From an uncultured Blautia sp. (GTDB taxonomy: Bacteria > Bacillota > Clostridia > Lachnospirales > Lachnospiraceae), in the NCBI GenBank assembly GCA_934408705.1, contig CAKRVL010000043.1, forward strand, positions 1-20,494: a stretch of DNA of 20,494 nt, read 5' to 3'. Below are positions 1 to 7,772 of this stretch, one piece after another. The translations under genes were made by a program, and so were the position numbers. Position 1 is the first letter of the stretch, and each line of letters starts with the position of its first letter. Under the pieces are notes generated by a model that worked only from the letters and a program-made list of their open reading frames with translations, ran no database searches and was not told where the DNA came from.

Positions 1-2
1 TC

Positions 3-944
3 TCAACCCTTGAAAATACTGGAAAAATCAGGTGTTCCGTAGAGGTCGTATGGGGTGCTCTGGTAGACGTAATAATTGAGCCAATTGGTATACAAATTAT
101 TGGCATGTGCTCTCCACAGAAGCAGTGGTACATTCTCCGGATTATTATCGCGATAATAATTCTCAGGCATTTCAATAGGAAGTCCCTTACCCAGATCACG
201 TTTGTACTCGCCATCCAGAGTAACGCGGTCGTATTCCGGATGTCCCATTACAAAAATCTTGCGGCCATCCTCTGCCATGGCGAGGAAAAGTCCTGCCTCG
301 TCGGATTCTGCCAGGACAGTAAGGTCTTTGCAGGCATGTACATCCTCAATGGGAACCTCAGTATGTCGGGAATGAGGTGCAAGGAACACATCATCGAAGC
401 CTCTGACCAGCGGGATTTTGCGGTTCATAACCTTGTGCCAGAAGAGACCGAACATTTTCTTATCCAGTTTACGCTTCTTAAGCCCGTAGAAATGATAAAG
501 AGCAGCCTGGGCAGCCCAGCACAGAAAAATAGTAGAGGTCACATGAGTCTCTGACCAGTCCATGATCCTGCTTATCTCCTCCCAGTAATCAACCTCCTCG
601 AACTCCATCTGCTCCACCGGAGCTCCTGTGATGATCATTCCGTCAAATTTCTTATCTTTCAGCTCAGTGAATGTCTGATAAAATTTGTTTAAATGACTTT
701 TTGACGTATTCTTCGCCTGATGAGATTCTACTGCCATAAAGCTTACATCCACCTGAAGCGGTGTATTGGAAAGAGAACGAAGAAGCTGCAGCTCAGTTTC
801 CTCTTTCAGAGGCATCAGGTTCAGGATCAGGATATAAATCGGACGGATATCCTGATGCATGGCACGATTTTCATCCATAACGAATAAATTTTCTTTTTCC
901 AGTATCTCCTTAACCGGAAGATCACTTTGTATTTTAATTGGCAT
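3..944 (-). CDS. metAA: Homoserine O-acetyltransferase (MetA family)
   Basis: Cytoplasmic enzyme that acylates the hydroxyl of L-homoserine, the first committed step from homoserine to methionine. The 313-residue length is normal for MetA. The catalytic residues fall at the canonical numbers: Cys142 in FLCWAAQAALYHFYG, and His235 and Glu237 in MGHPEYDR. Residue 111 in TGAPVEQMEF is Glu. In characterised MetA proteins Glu at this site goes with acetyl-CoA use and Gly with succinyl-CoA, so O-acetylhomoserine is the predicted product. The start is fixed by GGGAGG seven nt upstream. It lies 14 nt after the ligase stop and is probably the last gene of a rluF-ligase-metAA transcript. No SAM riboswitch or T-box precedes it, so methionine-specific control is not visible here. 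Its stop codon is two bases from the window edge, so any terminator lies outside. Confidence 0.95.
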   Translation of the reverse strand: MPIKIQSDLPVKEILEKENLFVMDENRAMHQDIRPIYILILNLMPLKEETELQLLRSLSNTPLQVDVSFMAVESHQAKNTSKSHLNKFYQTFTELKDKKFDGMIITGAPVEQMEFEEVDYWEEISRIMDWSETHVTSTIFLCWAAQAALYHFYGLKKRKLDKKMFGLFWHKVMNRKIPLVRGFDDVFLAPHSRHTEVPIEDVHACKDLTVLAESDEAGLFLAMAEDGRKIFVMGHPEYDRVTLDGEYKRDLGKGLPIEMPENYYRDNNPENVPLLLWRAHANNLYTNWLNYYVYQSTPYDLYGTPDFSSIFKG

Positions 945-958
945 TTTTGTTCCTCCCG

Positions 959-2917
959 TTACTTTTCTTCTGCCAGCTCCAGGAAGTCCTCCTCTGACAA
1001 AATGGGGATTCCCAGCTCCTGAGCCTTCTTATTCTTAGATGAAGTTGATGTTTTATCATTATTGATCAGATAATCTGTTTTTTTCGTCACAGAACCAGTT
1101 ACCTTACCGCCCCGGGCTTCAATGAACTCCTTCACCTGGGAGCGATTGGCAAAATGCTCTACACTTCCTGTGATCACAAAAGTTTTACCTGCAAACATCT
1201 GCTCCCCTGAGACTTCTTCATGGATCAGATGAAGATGCTCAAGCAAATGATCCAATTTCCCATTGTTCTCTTCATTTTTGAAATAATCTGCAAGGCTTCC
1301 CGCAATAACAGGTCCAATTCCCTCAATAGAACTAATTTCCTCCACGTTTGCGTGACGGATTTTTTCTATATCATCGTTAAAATATTTACAAATCACCTTA
1401 GCATTTGCAAGCCCTATTCCTGCAATCCCCAGACTATAGATAACCTTGGCAAGAGTTGTCTCTCTGGCTTTCTCAAGGCTTGCCATCAGATTGTCAAAGG
1501 ATTTCTGCCCAAAGCCCTCCATTTCCACAATCTGTTCCTTATATTTTCCAATCTCGAAAATATCTCCGAAATTATGAATAAAGCCCATTGCAATAAATTT
1601 CTCCAGCGTTGCCTCGGAAAGTCCGTCAATATTCATGGCATCGCGGCTGGTAAAGAGACTAAAAGACTTAATCTTCTTAGCGACACAATCCGGATTCATA
1701 CAGTATAAGGTCTCTACATCATTTTCCTGACGGATACGCGCCTCATGACCACACACCGGACATTTATCCGGAATGACAAGATTTCCGCTTTTTGTAAGGT
1801 TTTCCGCAATCTGTGGAATGATCATGTTCGCCTTGTACACCTTGATGGTATCTCCGATTCCCAGCTGAAGCTCTTTAACAATGCTGATATTATGCACACT
1901 TGCACGACTTACTGTAGTGCCCTCCAGCTCCACAGGTTCAAAAATCGCCACAGGATTGATCAATCCCGTTCTGGACGGACTCCACTCCATATCTGTAAGC
2001 TTTGTCTCTCGCATTTCATCTGCCCATTTGAAGGCAAAGGAATTTCTTGGGAATTTTGCTGTGCTTCCTAACGACTCTCCATAAGCAATATCATCATAAG
2101 TCACAACCAGACCATCTGATGGAAAATCATTATTTACTATCGTTGTAGAAAAATAATCCATAGCCTCATCCAGTGTTTCGGAGGTAACCACCTTATATTC
2201 CACAACCTCAAAGCCCTGATTTTTCAGCCAGATAAACTGCTGTTCCCGGGAATTTCCGAAATCCACATTCTGGGCACTTACCAATGCAAAAGCATAAAAA
2301 CGCACATTACGTTTCGCTGTAATCTCATTATTCAGCTGACGCACAGAACCGCTGCAGAGGTTACGGGGATTCTTGTATCTGGCATCCACATCTCCGATAG
2401 TTTCATTAATCCTCTGAAATTCAGAATAGGTAATGATTGCTTCACCCCTAAGCACCAGATGACCCTTATAAGGAATCCTGAGTGGAATATTCTTAAACAC
2501 TCTGGCATTGTTGGTAATAACCTCACCTACCACTCCGTTTCCCCTTGTTACAGCTTTCACAAGCTCCCCATTCTCATACGTGAGAACAATTGTCAAACCA
2601 TCCAGCTTCCAGGACAGAAGACACCTGTGGCTTCCAATAAATCCCCGAAGCACTTCCTTATCCTTGGTCTTATCAAGAGACAGCATAGGGCTAGGATGCT
2701 CTTCTTTGGGTAGTTCATTTACAGCCTCATACCCAACACGCACAGTAGGGCTATTCGTGAGTACGGTTCCTGTTTCTTTTTCCAGCTGTTCCAGCTGATC
2801 GTACAGACTGTCGTACTCCTGATTGCTCATGATTTCCCTGTCTTCCTGGTAATATGCCTTCGCGGCCTGATCCAGTTTTTCTACCAGTTCTTTCATTCGC
2901 TGTAGAGAATTTTCCAT
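959..2917 (-). CDS. ligA: NAD-dependent DNA ligase, divergent LigA-type
   Basis: Seals 3'-OH/5'-phosphate nicks using NAD+. The 652-residue protein has full LigA architecture: N-terminal Ia domain (about 1-60), adenylation domain with the KLDG motif and nucleophile Lys104, OB fold, four-Cys zinc finger (CPVCGHEA ... CMNPDC), helix-hairpin-helix region, and a C-terminal BRCT domain beginning FAGKTFVITGS. The ATG at 2917 is preferred over an in-frame ATG at 2950 because AGGAGG sits five nt before it. Several normally near-invariant motifs differ. TRGDG is TRGNG, the ANPRNAAAG-type motif is KNPRNLCSG, AGDVIP is ANMIIP, and Ia-domain residue 32, normally Asp, is Asn. The residue two before the catalytic Lys, often Glu, is Ser. 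Lys104, the zinc cysteines and VRGE-type glutamate (LRGEA) remain, so an active enzyme is still plausible. It may be a second ligase beside a canonical LigA elsewhere. The first 167 nt overlap the end of rluF in another frame. Confidence 0.9.
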   Translation of the reverse strand: MENSLQRMKELVEKLDQAAKAYYQEDREIMSNQEYDSLYDQLEQLEKETGTVLTNSPTVRVGYEAVNELPKEEHPSPMLSLDKTKDKEVLRGFIGSHRCLLSWKLDGLTIVLTYENGELVKAVTRGNGVVGEVITNNARVFKNIPLRIPYKGHLVLRGEAIITYSEFQRINETIGDVDARYKNPRNLCSGSVRQLNNEITAKRNVRFYAFALVSAQNVDFGNSREQQFIWLKNQGFEVVEYKVVTSETLDEAMDYFSTTIVNNDFPSDGLVVTYDDIAYGESLGSTAKFPRNSFAFKWADEMRETKLTDMEWSPSRTGLINPVAIFEPVELEGTTVSRASVHNISIVKELQLGIGDTIKVYKANMIIPQIAENLTKSGNLVIPDKCPVCGHEARIRQENDVETLYCMNPDCVAKKIKSFSLFTSRDAMNIDGLSEATLEKFIAMGFIHNFGDIFEIGKYKEQIVEMEGFGQKSFDNLMASLEKARETTLAKVIYSLGIAGIGLANAKVICKYFNDDIEKIRHANVEEISSIEGIGPVIAGSLADYFKNEENNGKLDHLLEHLHLIHEEVSGEQMFAGKTFVITGSVEHFANRSQVKEFIEARGGKVTGSVTKKTDYLINNDKTSTSSKNKKAQELGIPILSEEDFLELAEEK

Positions 2918-3749
2918 GATGTCCTCCTGTTTTCCCCTTATTACCACCAAAAGCAGCCTTCCCCAGTGAGGCAGGCTGCTGTTTTACAAAAGTTGCCAAA
3001 GAAGCCTTCCCAGTCTTTTGGGAATATGCCGGGAGACAGGATGAGCCAGCGATTCCACGCTCCAGCTTCTTCCACTCTTCTCCTGTAGCTTCTCTATATT
3101 CACCCTCTTTCAGACCATCCAGTGTCAGCTCCATGATCCGCACGCGCTTCAATGTAACCACCTGATAGCCCAAATATAGGCACATTCTGCGAATCTGCCT
3201 GTTAAGTCCCTGAGTCAAAATGATCCGGAAAGCTTTTTCTCCTATTTTTTCCACAAAACACGGGCGGGTAACCGTATCCAGAATAGGAACTCCGGATGAC
3301 ATTTTTTTCACAAAGCTACTGTCTATAGGCTTGTTCACAGTCACCAGATATTCCTTCTCATGATAGTTCCCCGCACGCATGATCTTATTCACCAGGTCAC
3401 CCTGGTTTGTCAAAAGCAAAAGTCCCTCGGACTCCTTGTCAAGCCGGCCCACCGGATAGATCCGTACCGGATAATTCAGATACCCTGTAACTGTGGTCTC
3501 CTGCCGCTGCTTCTTAGTGCTGCACACAACCCCTCTGGGCTTGTGAAATAAAAGAAGTACCTTTTTTTCTACCTTTTTCACCGGCTTGCCATCCACGAAC
3601 ACTATAGCATCTGCTGTAATCTTTTCACCAGGTTCTGCCTTGTGGTCTTCTACAGTCACCCTTCCATCCTGGATCAGACTGTCTGCCTCACGCCTTGAAC
3701 AGAATCCTGCTTCGCTTAAATATTTGTTGATTCTGATTTTTTCGTCCAT
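2751..3749 (-). CDS. rluF: 23S rRNA pseudouridine synthase, RluF-like, with long overlapping C-terminal tail
   Basis: Isomerises a uridine to pseudouridine in 23S rRNA (U2604 for E. coli RluF). An S4 RNA-binding domain occupies about residues 3-60 (IRINKYLSEAGFCSRREAD). The RsuA/RluB/E/F catalytic domain follows, with the catalytic Asp104 in GRLDKESEGLLLLTN. RluF-type segments are GDLVNKIMRAG, EKEYLVTVNKPI and QGLNRQIRRMC. The conserved domain ends near residue 232. About 100 further residues are basic and Gly/Ser/Arg rich, and E. coli RluF also has a basic tail, but the last ~55 residues here are encoded inside ligA in a different frame. That tail may therefore be a recent run-on rather than selected protein. 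There is no convincing Shine-Dalgarno before the ATG, and a promoter places the transcript start at or next to it. RluB is the alternative family; RluF fits better. Confidence 0.88.
   Translation of the reverse strand: MDEKIRINKYLSEAGFCSRREADSLIQDGRVTVEDHKAEPGEKITADAIVFVDGKPVKKVEKKVLLLFHKPRGVVCSTKKQRQETTVTGYLNYPVRIYPVGRLDKESEGLLLLTNQGDLVNKIMRAGNYHEKEYLVTVNKPIDSSFVKKMSSGVPILDTVTRPCFVEKIGEKAFRIILTQGLNRQIRRMCLYLGYQVVTLKRVRIMELTLDGLKEGEYREATGEEWKKLERGIAGSSCLPAYSQKTGKASLATFVKQQPASLGKAAFGGNKGKTGGHHGKFSTANERTGRKTGSGREGILPGRQGNHEQSGVRQSVRSAGTAGKRNRNRTHE
2949..2980 (-). terminator. Weak terminator-like hairpin inside the 3' part of rluF, before ligA
   Basis: On the minus strand AGCAGCCT and AGGCTGCT form an 8-bp perfect stem with a 13-nt loop, followed by only four T residues and then GGTGG. 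It lies about 35 nt upstream of the ligA start but within the open rluF frame. The U-tract is short, so it could be a partial attenuator, a relic of the original rluF terminator, or chance. Confidence 0.3.
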
Positions 3750-3755
3750 TTGTTC

Positions 3756-3784
3756 ATTATATATTTTTTCCCGGACAGATGCAA
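3756..3784 (-). promoter_or_regulatory. Promoter of the rluF-ligA-metAA operon, possibly leaderless
   Basis: On the minus strand a perfect TATAAT (3756-3761) is separated by 17 nt from TTGCAT (3779-3784). The expected start point about seven nt downstream of the -10 box coincides with the A of the rluF ATG at 3749. No ribosome binding site is visible between -10 box and ATG. Confidence 0.6.
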
Positions 3785-3816
3785 GGCAAACCTTTCTAAC
3801 AATTTACACTAACTGT

Positions 3817-5433
3817 TTATTCGGTTAAATCTGAGAATCTCATTTTCACAACAAACATAACTCCCATCATCAATGCGATACCGATGAGCAGACACAGAGG
3901 ACTCTTGATAAAGCCTGCAAAAATGTATGTCACAAAAGAAACCGCTGCTGCCACAATCGCATATGGAAGCTGTGTAGATACATGATTTACATGATCACAC
4001 TGTGCTCCTGCGGAAGCCATGATAGTTGTATCGGAAATCGGAGAGCAATGATCACCGCACACAGCACCAGCCATACATGCAGAAATGGAAATGATCATCA
4101 TATCCCCAGGTGTATTTTCAAATACGTGGACAACAATCGGAATCAGAATACCAAAGGTTCCCCATGAGGTACCTGTAGCAAACGCCAGGAAACAGGCTAC
4201 CAGGAAAATAATTGCCGGAAGCATATTTACAAGGCCATCTGCAGAGGATTTTACCACTCCGGCAACAAACTCTGCCGCACCAAGGCTGTCTGTCATACTT
4301 TTCAGTGTCCATGCAAATGTAAGAATCAGGATTGCCGGAACCATGGATTTGAAGCCTTCCGGAATACAAGCCATACAATCACGGAAGGGCAGAACATTCC
4401 GTACCATATAAAGTAAAATAGTGATCACAAGACCAAAGAAGCTTCCAAGTACCAGACCAACAGAAGCATCGCTCTGGGAAAAAGCAGTTACAAAATCAGT
4501 TCCACTGAAAAATCCACCAGTATAGATCATTCCGATAACACAGCAGATAACCAGAGAAATAATGGGAATCAAAAGATCTATCACTTTTCCTCTTGGATTC
4601 GCAGATCCGTCATCCTCACCAGAAGCATAAGGACGGGCAGCTGTAGTGAACAGGTCACCCTTTAAAGCGTTTGACTCATGGACACCCATAGCACCAAACT
4701 CTGTTTTCATAAGGACCATGGATACCATCATAACAATCGTAAGGAGTGCATAATAGTTATACGGAATGGCCTTCACAAATACTGACATACCATCCTCTCC
4801 CGGAACAAATCCGCTGACCGCTGCTGCCCAGGATGAAATTGGTGCGATAATACATATTGGCGCTGCTGTTGCATCGATCAAATATGCAAGCTTGGCACGG
4901 GAAACGTTATGCTTGTCTGTGATTGGTCTCATAACACTACCTACAGTCAGACAGTTGAAATAATCATCAATAAAAATCAACATACCAAGTAAAATAGTGA
5001 CAAGCTCTGCTCCCGCCCTTGTTTTGATATGCTTACTTGCCCAGCGTCCAAAAGCCGCAGAACCTCCGGCGCGATTCATCAGGCACACCATAGTTCCAAG
5101 AATTACCAGAAACACCAGAATACCTACATTGCTGCTGCTTGATAATACACTGATCATTCCTCCGGAAAAAATCTGATTCACTGTTCCTTCGAAATTAGCC
5201 CCTGAGTACAGAAGTGCTCCGACTAAAATTCCAAGAAATAAGGAGCTGTAAACCTCCTTTGTGATCAACGCCAGAACAATTGCCACAACCGGTGGTATAA
5301 GTGACCAGAAGGTTGCATATACAGCCGGCGTACCGGCTTCCTCTTCCGCTGCCAGAACTGTTACCGGGCATGCCAGCACGAACATCAAAACAGCTGTAAA
5401 AAGAACAGATAATTTGTTACGATTGAATTTCAT
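3817..5433 (-). CDS. NhaC-family transporter, probable lysine importer (lysine-riboswitch controlled)
   Basis: Polytopic membrane transporter of the NhaC (Na+/H+ antiporter-like) family, 538 residues. Family signatures include FIDDYFNCLTVGSVMRPIT (about 154-172), IAPISSW near 196, GTSWGTFGILIPI near 421 and DHCSPISDTTIMASAGAQCD (about 461-480). Ten or more hydrophobic segments are visible. The first 29 residues look like a cleavable signal sequence ending VLA-A, unusual but seen in some members. The ATG at 5433 is chosen over an upstream in-frame ATG because GGGAGGAAAG precedes it at normal spacing and the longer version would start inside the leader terminator. A complete lysine riboswitch lies directly upstream. 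NhaC-superfamily proteins under L-box control have been proposed as lysine transporters (LysW), so lysine uptake, probably Na+- or H+-driven, is the best inference. A generic annotation would say Na+/H+ antiporter. Confidence 0.9.
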   Translation of the reverse strand: MKFNRNKLSVLFTAVLMFVLACPVTVLAAEEEAGTPAVYATFWSLIPPVVAIVLALITKEVYSSLFLGILVGALLYSGANFEGTVNQIFSGGMISVLSSSSNVGILVFLVILGTMVCLMNRAGGSAAFGRWASKHIKTRAGAELVTILLGMLIFIDDYFNCLTVGSVMRPITDKHNVSRAKLAYLIDATAAPICIIAPISSWAAAVSGFVPGEDGMSVFVKAIPYNYYALLTIVMMVSMVLMKTEFGAMGVHESNALKGDLFTTAARPYASGEDDGSANPRGKVIDLLIPIISLVICCVIGMIYTGGFFSGTDFVTAFSQSDASVGLVLGSFFGLVITILLYMVRNVLPFRDCMACIPEGFKSMVPAILILTFAWTLKSMTDSLGAAEFVAGVVKSSADGLVNMLPAIIFLVACFLAFATGTSWGTFGILIPIVVHVFENTPGDMMIISISACMAGAVCGDHCSPISDTTIMASAGAQCDHVNHVSTQLPYAIVAAAVSFVTYIFAGFIKSPLCLLIGIALMMGVMFVVKMRFSDLTE

Positions 5434-5470
5434 TATCACTTTCCTCCCTGTGAAGTAATGTCTATTATAC

Positions 5471-5516
5471 AAAAAACCATGAATGCGGGGTCCATCATGG
5501 GACGACACATTCATGG
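5471..5516 (-). terminator. Intrinsic terminator of the lysine riboswitch expression platform
   Basis: On the minus strand CCATGAATG (5508-5516) pairs perfectly with CATTCATGG (5477-5485) and is followed directly by six T residues (5471-5476). An inner GTCC/GGAC pairing can extend the structure. It sits between the aptamer and the transporter start. The segment TATGAAT just after the aptamer (about 5531-5537) could pair with ATTCAT in the 3' arm as an antiterminator; that alternative pairing is inference. Confidence 0.85.
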
Positions 5517-5545
5517 CATTTATTCTTCACAGGATTCATACCTTA

Positions 5546-5755
5546 GATAGCGCTCCACAACAGTGACAGTCAGCCGCATATTCTGCGTCAGCCCAGGATT
5601 CATCTCTCATGGCAGGAAAAAATCCTTCGGCAGTCTCCCCTTTCATTCCAGCCAGTCTGCCAGACAACCTCGGATCTGCTCTGTCTTATGCAAAAATTCT
5701 CTGCACACCGCTGATCCTGCAGCTGAAATTACTGTTGAAGCCCGCGCCTCTATCA
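5546..5755 (-). promoter_or_regulatory. Lysine riboswitch (L-box) aptamer
   Basis: On the minus strand the segment has the L-box conserved blocks in order: GATAGAGGCGC with a following CAACAGTA, then AAAGGGGAGACTGCCGAAG, then CTGGGCTGACGCAG, CGGCTGACTGTC and finally TTGTGGAGCGCTATC. GATAG (5750-5754) and CTATC (5546-5550) close helix P1. Length is about 205-210 nt, slightly larger than the B. subtilis lysC example, mainly through longer peripheral stems. It is followed by a terminator and the NhaC-family gene, so lysine binding should switch transcription off. The aptamer is recognised from the conserved core, not from a covariance search. Confidence 0.94.
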
Positions 5756-5787
5756 TAACTTCCCGTATTCGGTTTTTTTACAAAAAT

Positions 5788-5816
5788 ACTGTATCAGCTT
5801 TTTGCTGTAATTGCAA
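5788..5816 (-). promoter_or_regulatory. Promoter for the lysine riboswitch and NhaC-family gene
   Basis: On the minus strand TTGCAA (5811-5816) and TACAGT (5788-5793) are separated by 17 nt. The predicted start near 5781 lies about 25 nt before the aptamer. The -10 box matches consensus at four of six positions, so the placement is reasonable but not certain. Together with aptamer and terminator it accounts for the gene-free stretch 5434-5836. Confidence 0.5.
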
Positions 5817-5836
5817 GTCTAAATTTCTATTTCTTC

Positions 5837-6682
5837 TCACCTTTTATTCGTAAATGCAAAAATATTATAGGATTTGGTTTCTCCAATTTGTTCACAGCCA
5901 TTTTTCAAAAGGTATGCCTGCAGCTCCTCATTTTTTGCAACAACTACAAATTCGGTTTTCGTTCTTTTTAAAGCTTTTCTGAGTTTATTTCCATCATAGT
6001 AAATATGATAGTCAATTACATCCAGAATTACCTTCTGACGTCTATACCGCTTGCTTTTCTCGTTGTATTCTCCCGCCACAGTGCTTCCGGCTCTGTAAAT
6101 GCTCACATTTCTGTTGATTGTAAGCTTAAGCTGGGCATCGTACTGCCTTACAATGTTATTCAGACTGTTATCAAATGCCACCTTTGGCTGGGAATCCGGC
6201 GTCTTCATATTCTCATGCAGAATATCACAGATTTCGATAAGTTCATCGGGAACCTTGTAAATATTTTCTGTAGCTGCGAAGTTCTTCACGATTCCATTTA
6301 ATGGATTTCCCAAAAACACAAACACACCCACCGTAGCAACGACCGCAGCAGCCCTCATCCACCTTTTCTTAAACCAGGAGACAAAGGTTACTCCGTAGTA
6401 GGCTATTGCAGGGATTACCGGCAAGATCCATATAAAACGATAATATTCGTTTTCAAAATCCAGTTTCGCAATTATATACTTTACAACTACAGGATTATAT
6501 ACCGTCAGAAAAAGAAACGCTGTATACCCTATAAAAATCCTGGAGTTTTTTTTCCTTCCACAGATCAATGTACACAAAAGACCAACTGCAAAAAGGAACG
6601 GATACCACTTGGAGCCCCAGTACAGCTTCATACAGGCTTTTACAAATTCTAATCCCAGTTCTTCAATTGTCACTCCTGCCAT
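5837..6682 (-). CDS. Membrane protein with C-terminal extracytoplasmic domain; possible second half of a GT-C/DUF6077-like protein
   Basis: Function not known. The 281 residues contain about four hydrophobic segments in the first half (roughly 26-42, 50-67, 83-103, 110-127). A soluble region of about 150 residues follows and is probably outside the membrane, like the periplasmic/extracellular tail of GT-C glycosyltransferases. Phrases such as LTVYNPVVVKY and YYRFIWILPVIPAIAYYGV resemble the C-terminal membrane part of large Lachnospiraceae proteins annotated DUF6077. It starts 13 nt after the stop of the upstream membrane protein, with AAAGGGGA before its ATG, so the two are co-translated. 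They may be a natural two-subunit version or a single ancestral gene split by a frameshift between 6683 and 6729. It ends the xdh operon; no terminator is evident before the next promoter. Confidence 0.75.
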   Translation of the reverse strand: MAGVTIEELGLEFVKACMKLYWGSKWYPFLFAVGLLCTLICGRKKNSRIFIGYTAFLFLTVYNPVVVKYIIAKLDFENEYYRFIWILPVIPAIAYYGVTFVSWFKKRWMRAAAVVATVGVFVFLGNPLNGIVKNFAATENIYKVPDELIEICDILHENMKTPDSQPKVAFDNSLNNIVRQYDAQLKLTINRNVSIYRAGSTVAGEYNEKSKRYRRQKVILDVIDYHIYYDGNKLRKALKRTKTEFVVVAKNEELQAYLLKNGCEQIGETKSYNIFAFTNKR

Positions 6683-6695
6683 ACTTTTCCCCTTT

Positions 6696-7772
6696 CTATG
6701 ATGCGGCGAGCCGGATCAGGCCCAGCTTACATGCAAAATAAACTGCCGCATATATACCAGAAGGAAGCATGCACAGGATGCAGTAGGGTATTGCGGAAAA
6801 CTTCCGGTTCATGCACATGGCCGGCACCATTCCTGCCAGGATTGCTGCCGGAAAGATAATAGCAGAACCGGAAAAAGCCAGTGCACTTGCAGCTGTAAGA
6901 AACAGCACCAGCCAGACAGCTTTTTCGTTTTTTTTCTGATAAAACCACAGGGCACACATCAGTACTGCCGGAAAAGCAATGTTGGCCAGTATGGCTTTTC
7001 CTTCATAGCTTCTTGTAAAGAAAAAGGTTCCTGCCGTATAAATAGTACCGCAAAAAAGCTGAAGGACACATACAAATATTACCATCATATCTGCTTTTTT
7101 TCTGGAATCATCGAACAGGCGCTTTCCAACCTGATAAATGATCAGATTGGATATCAAAACGTTCACACAGGACATTACGAGCTTCGCCTGAACAAGGGGA
7201 TGGATACCAAGCAGCTTACACCATATTGCATTATTCATAGGATATGCCGATAAAATATAACGGGCCTGAAAGCGTTTCAGAATACCACCCTGGAAAGGAT
7301 CAAATCTGCCAAGAGTATTGGTGTACACAGATGCACTTACAGTTCCTACATAATATGTGGCATCTACTGTGGTATCCTGATACAATATCACGATAAGACA
7401 CTGGAAGAGGACTACACCGACAACAGCCAGGAGCATAAAGGAATGCTCCTTCCATAGCTGTTTCACAGAAATGCTCCTCTCCTGTCCGAACTCGGCATTT
7501 GTTTTTCTTCGTCTAAGAAAAAGATAACCGCCGCCCAGACAGATTACTAGGATCAGAACCCACAATGCTGCCGCCCTGCTAAGCGGCACCCACAGAAGCG
7601 TCATTGGCACGATCACCACTTCAAATACTGCAAAATAAACCAGATATCCCATTATCAGCTGCAGGGAAATATCACTCTTTATTTTCAATGCTTTGGACAA
7701 AAGTCTGCCTGCTGCAAAAAATATAGTCATTTCCAGAACAAATCCTATGCACGCAAGACAAGCCTCTCTCAT
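6696..7772 (-). CDS. Polytopic membrane protein, DUF6077/GT-C-like
   Basis: Very hydrophobic 358-residue protein with about nine or ten membrane segments. Between them lies a long loop (about 130-200) containing DTTVDATYYVGTVSASVYTN and DPFQGG, probably extracytoplasmic as in GT-C-fold glycosyltransferases. I recognise it as resembling proteins annotated DUF6077, whose function is unknown; a polyprenyl-linked sugar transferase role is speculation. Its ATG overlaps the xdhA stop codon (ATGA), and AAGGAG lies within the xdhA end, so translation is coupled to the molybdenum subunit. This is an unexpected partner for a cytoplasmic hydroxylase. The protein ends abruptly after a membrane segment, and the next gene supplies what looks like the remaining part. 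Confidence 0.75.
   Translation of the reverse strand: MREACLACIGFVLEMTIFFAAGRLLSKALKIKSDISLQLIMGYLVYFAVFEVVIVPMTLLWVPLSRAAALWVLILVICLGGGYLFLRRRKTNAEFGQERSISVKQLWKEHSFMLLAVVGVVLFQCLIVILYQDTTVDATYYVGTVSASVYTNTLGRFDPFQGGILKRFQARYILSAYPMNNAIWCKLLGIHPLVQAKLVMSCVNVLISNLIIYQVGKRLFDDSRKKADMMVIFVCVLQLFCGTIYTAGTFFFTRSYEGKAILANIAFPAVLMCALWFYQKKNEKAVWLVLFLTAASALAFSGSAIIFPAAILAGMVPAMCMNRKFSAIPYCILCMLPSGIYAAVYFACKLGLIRLAAS

Noticed and set aside
105..554. 149-residue plus-strand open frame.
   Set aside because: Entirely antisense to metAA, no ribosome binding site or domain; shadow frame.
5464..5469. TATAAT on the minus strand between the riboswitch terminator and the NhaC-family gene, as a second promoter.
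   Set aside because: No -35 element lies at 16-18 nt (the position falls in the terminator stem), and its place directly after the T-run makes it likely a by-product of AT-rich sequence.
5563..5853. 96-residue plus-strand open frame in the large gap before the NhaC-family gene.
   Set aside because: It is antisense to the lysine riboswitch and its promoter, and no coding signals are present.
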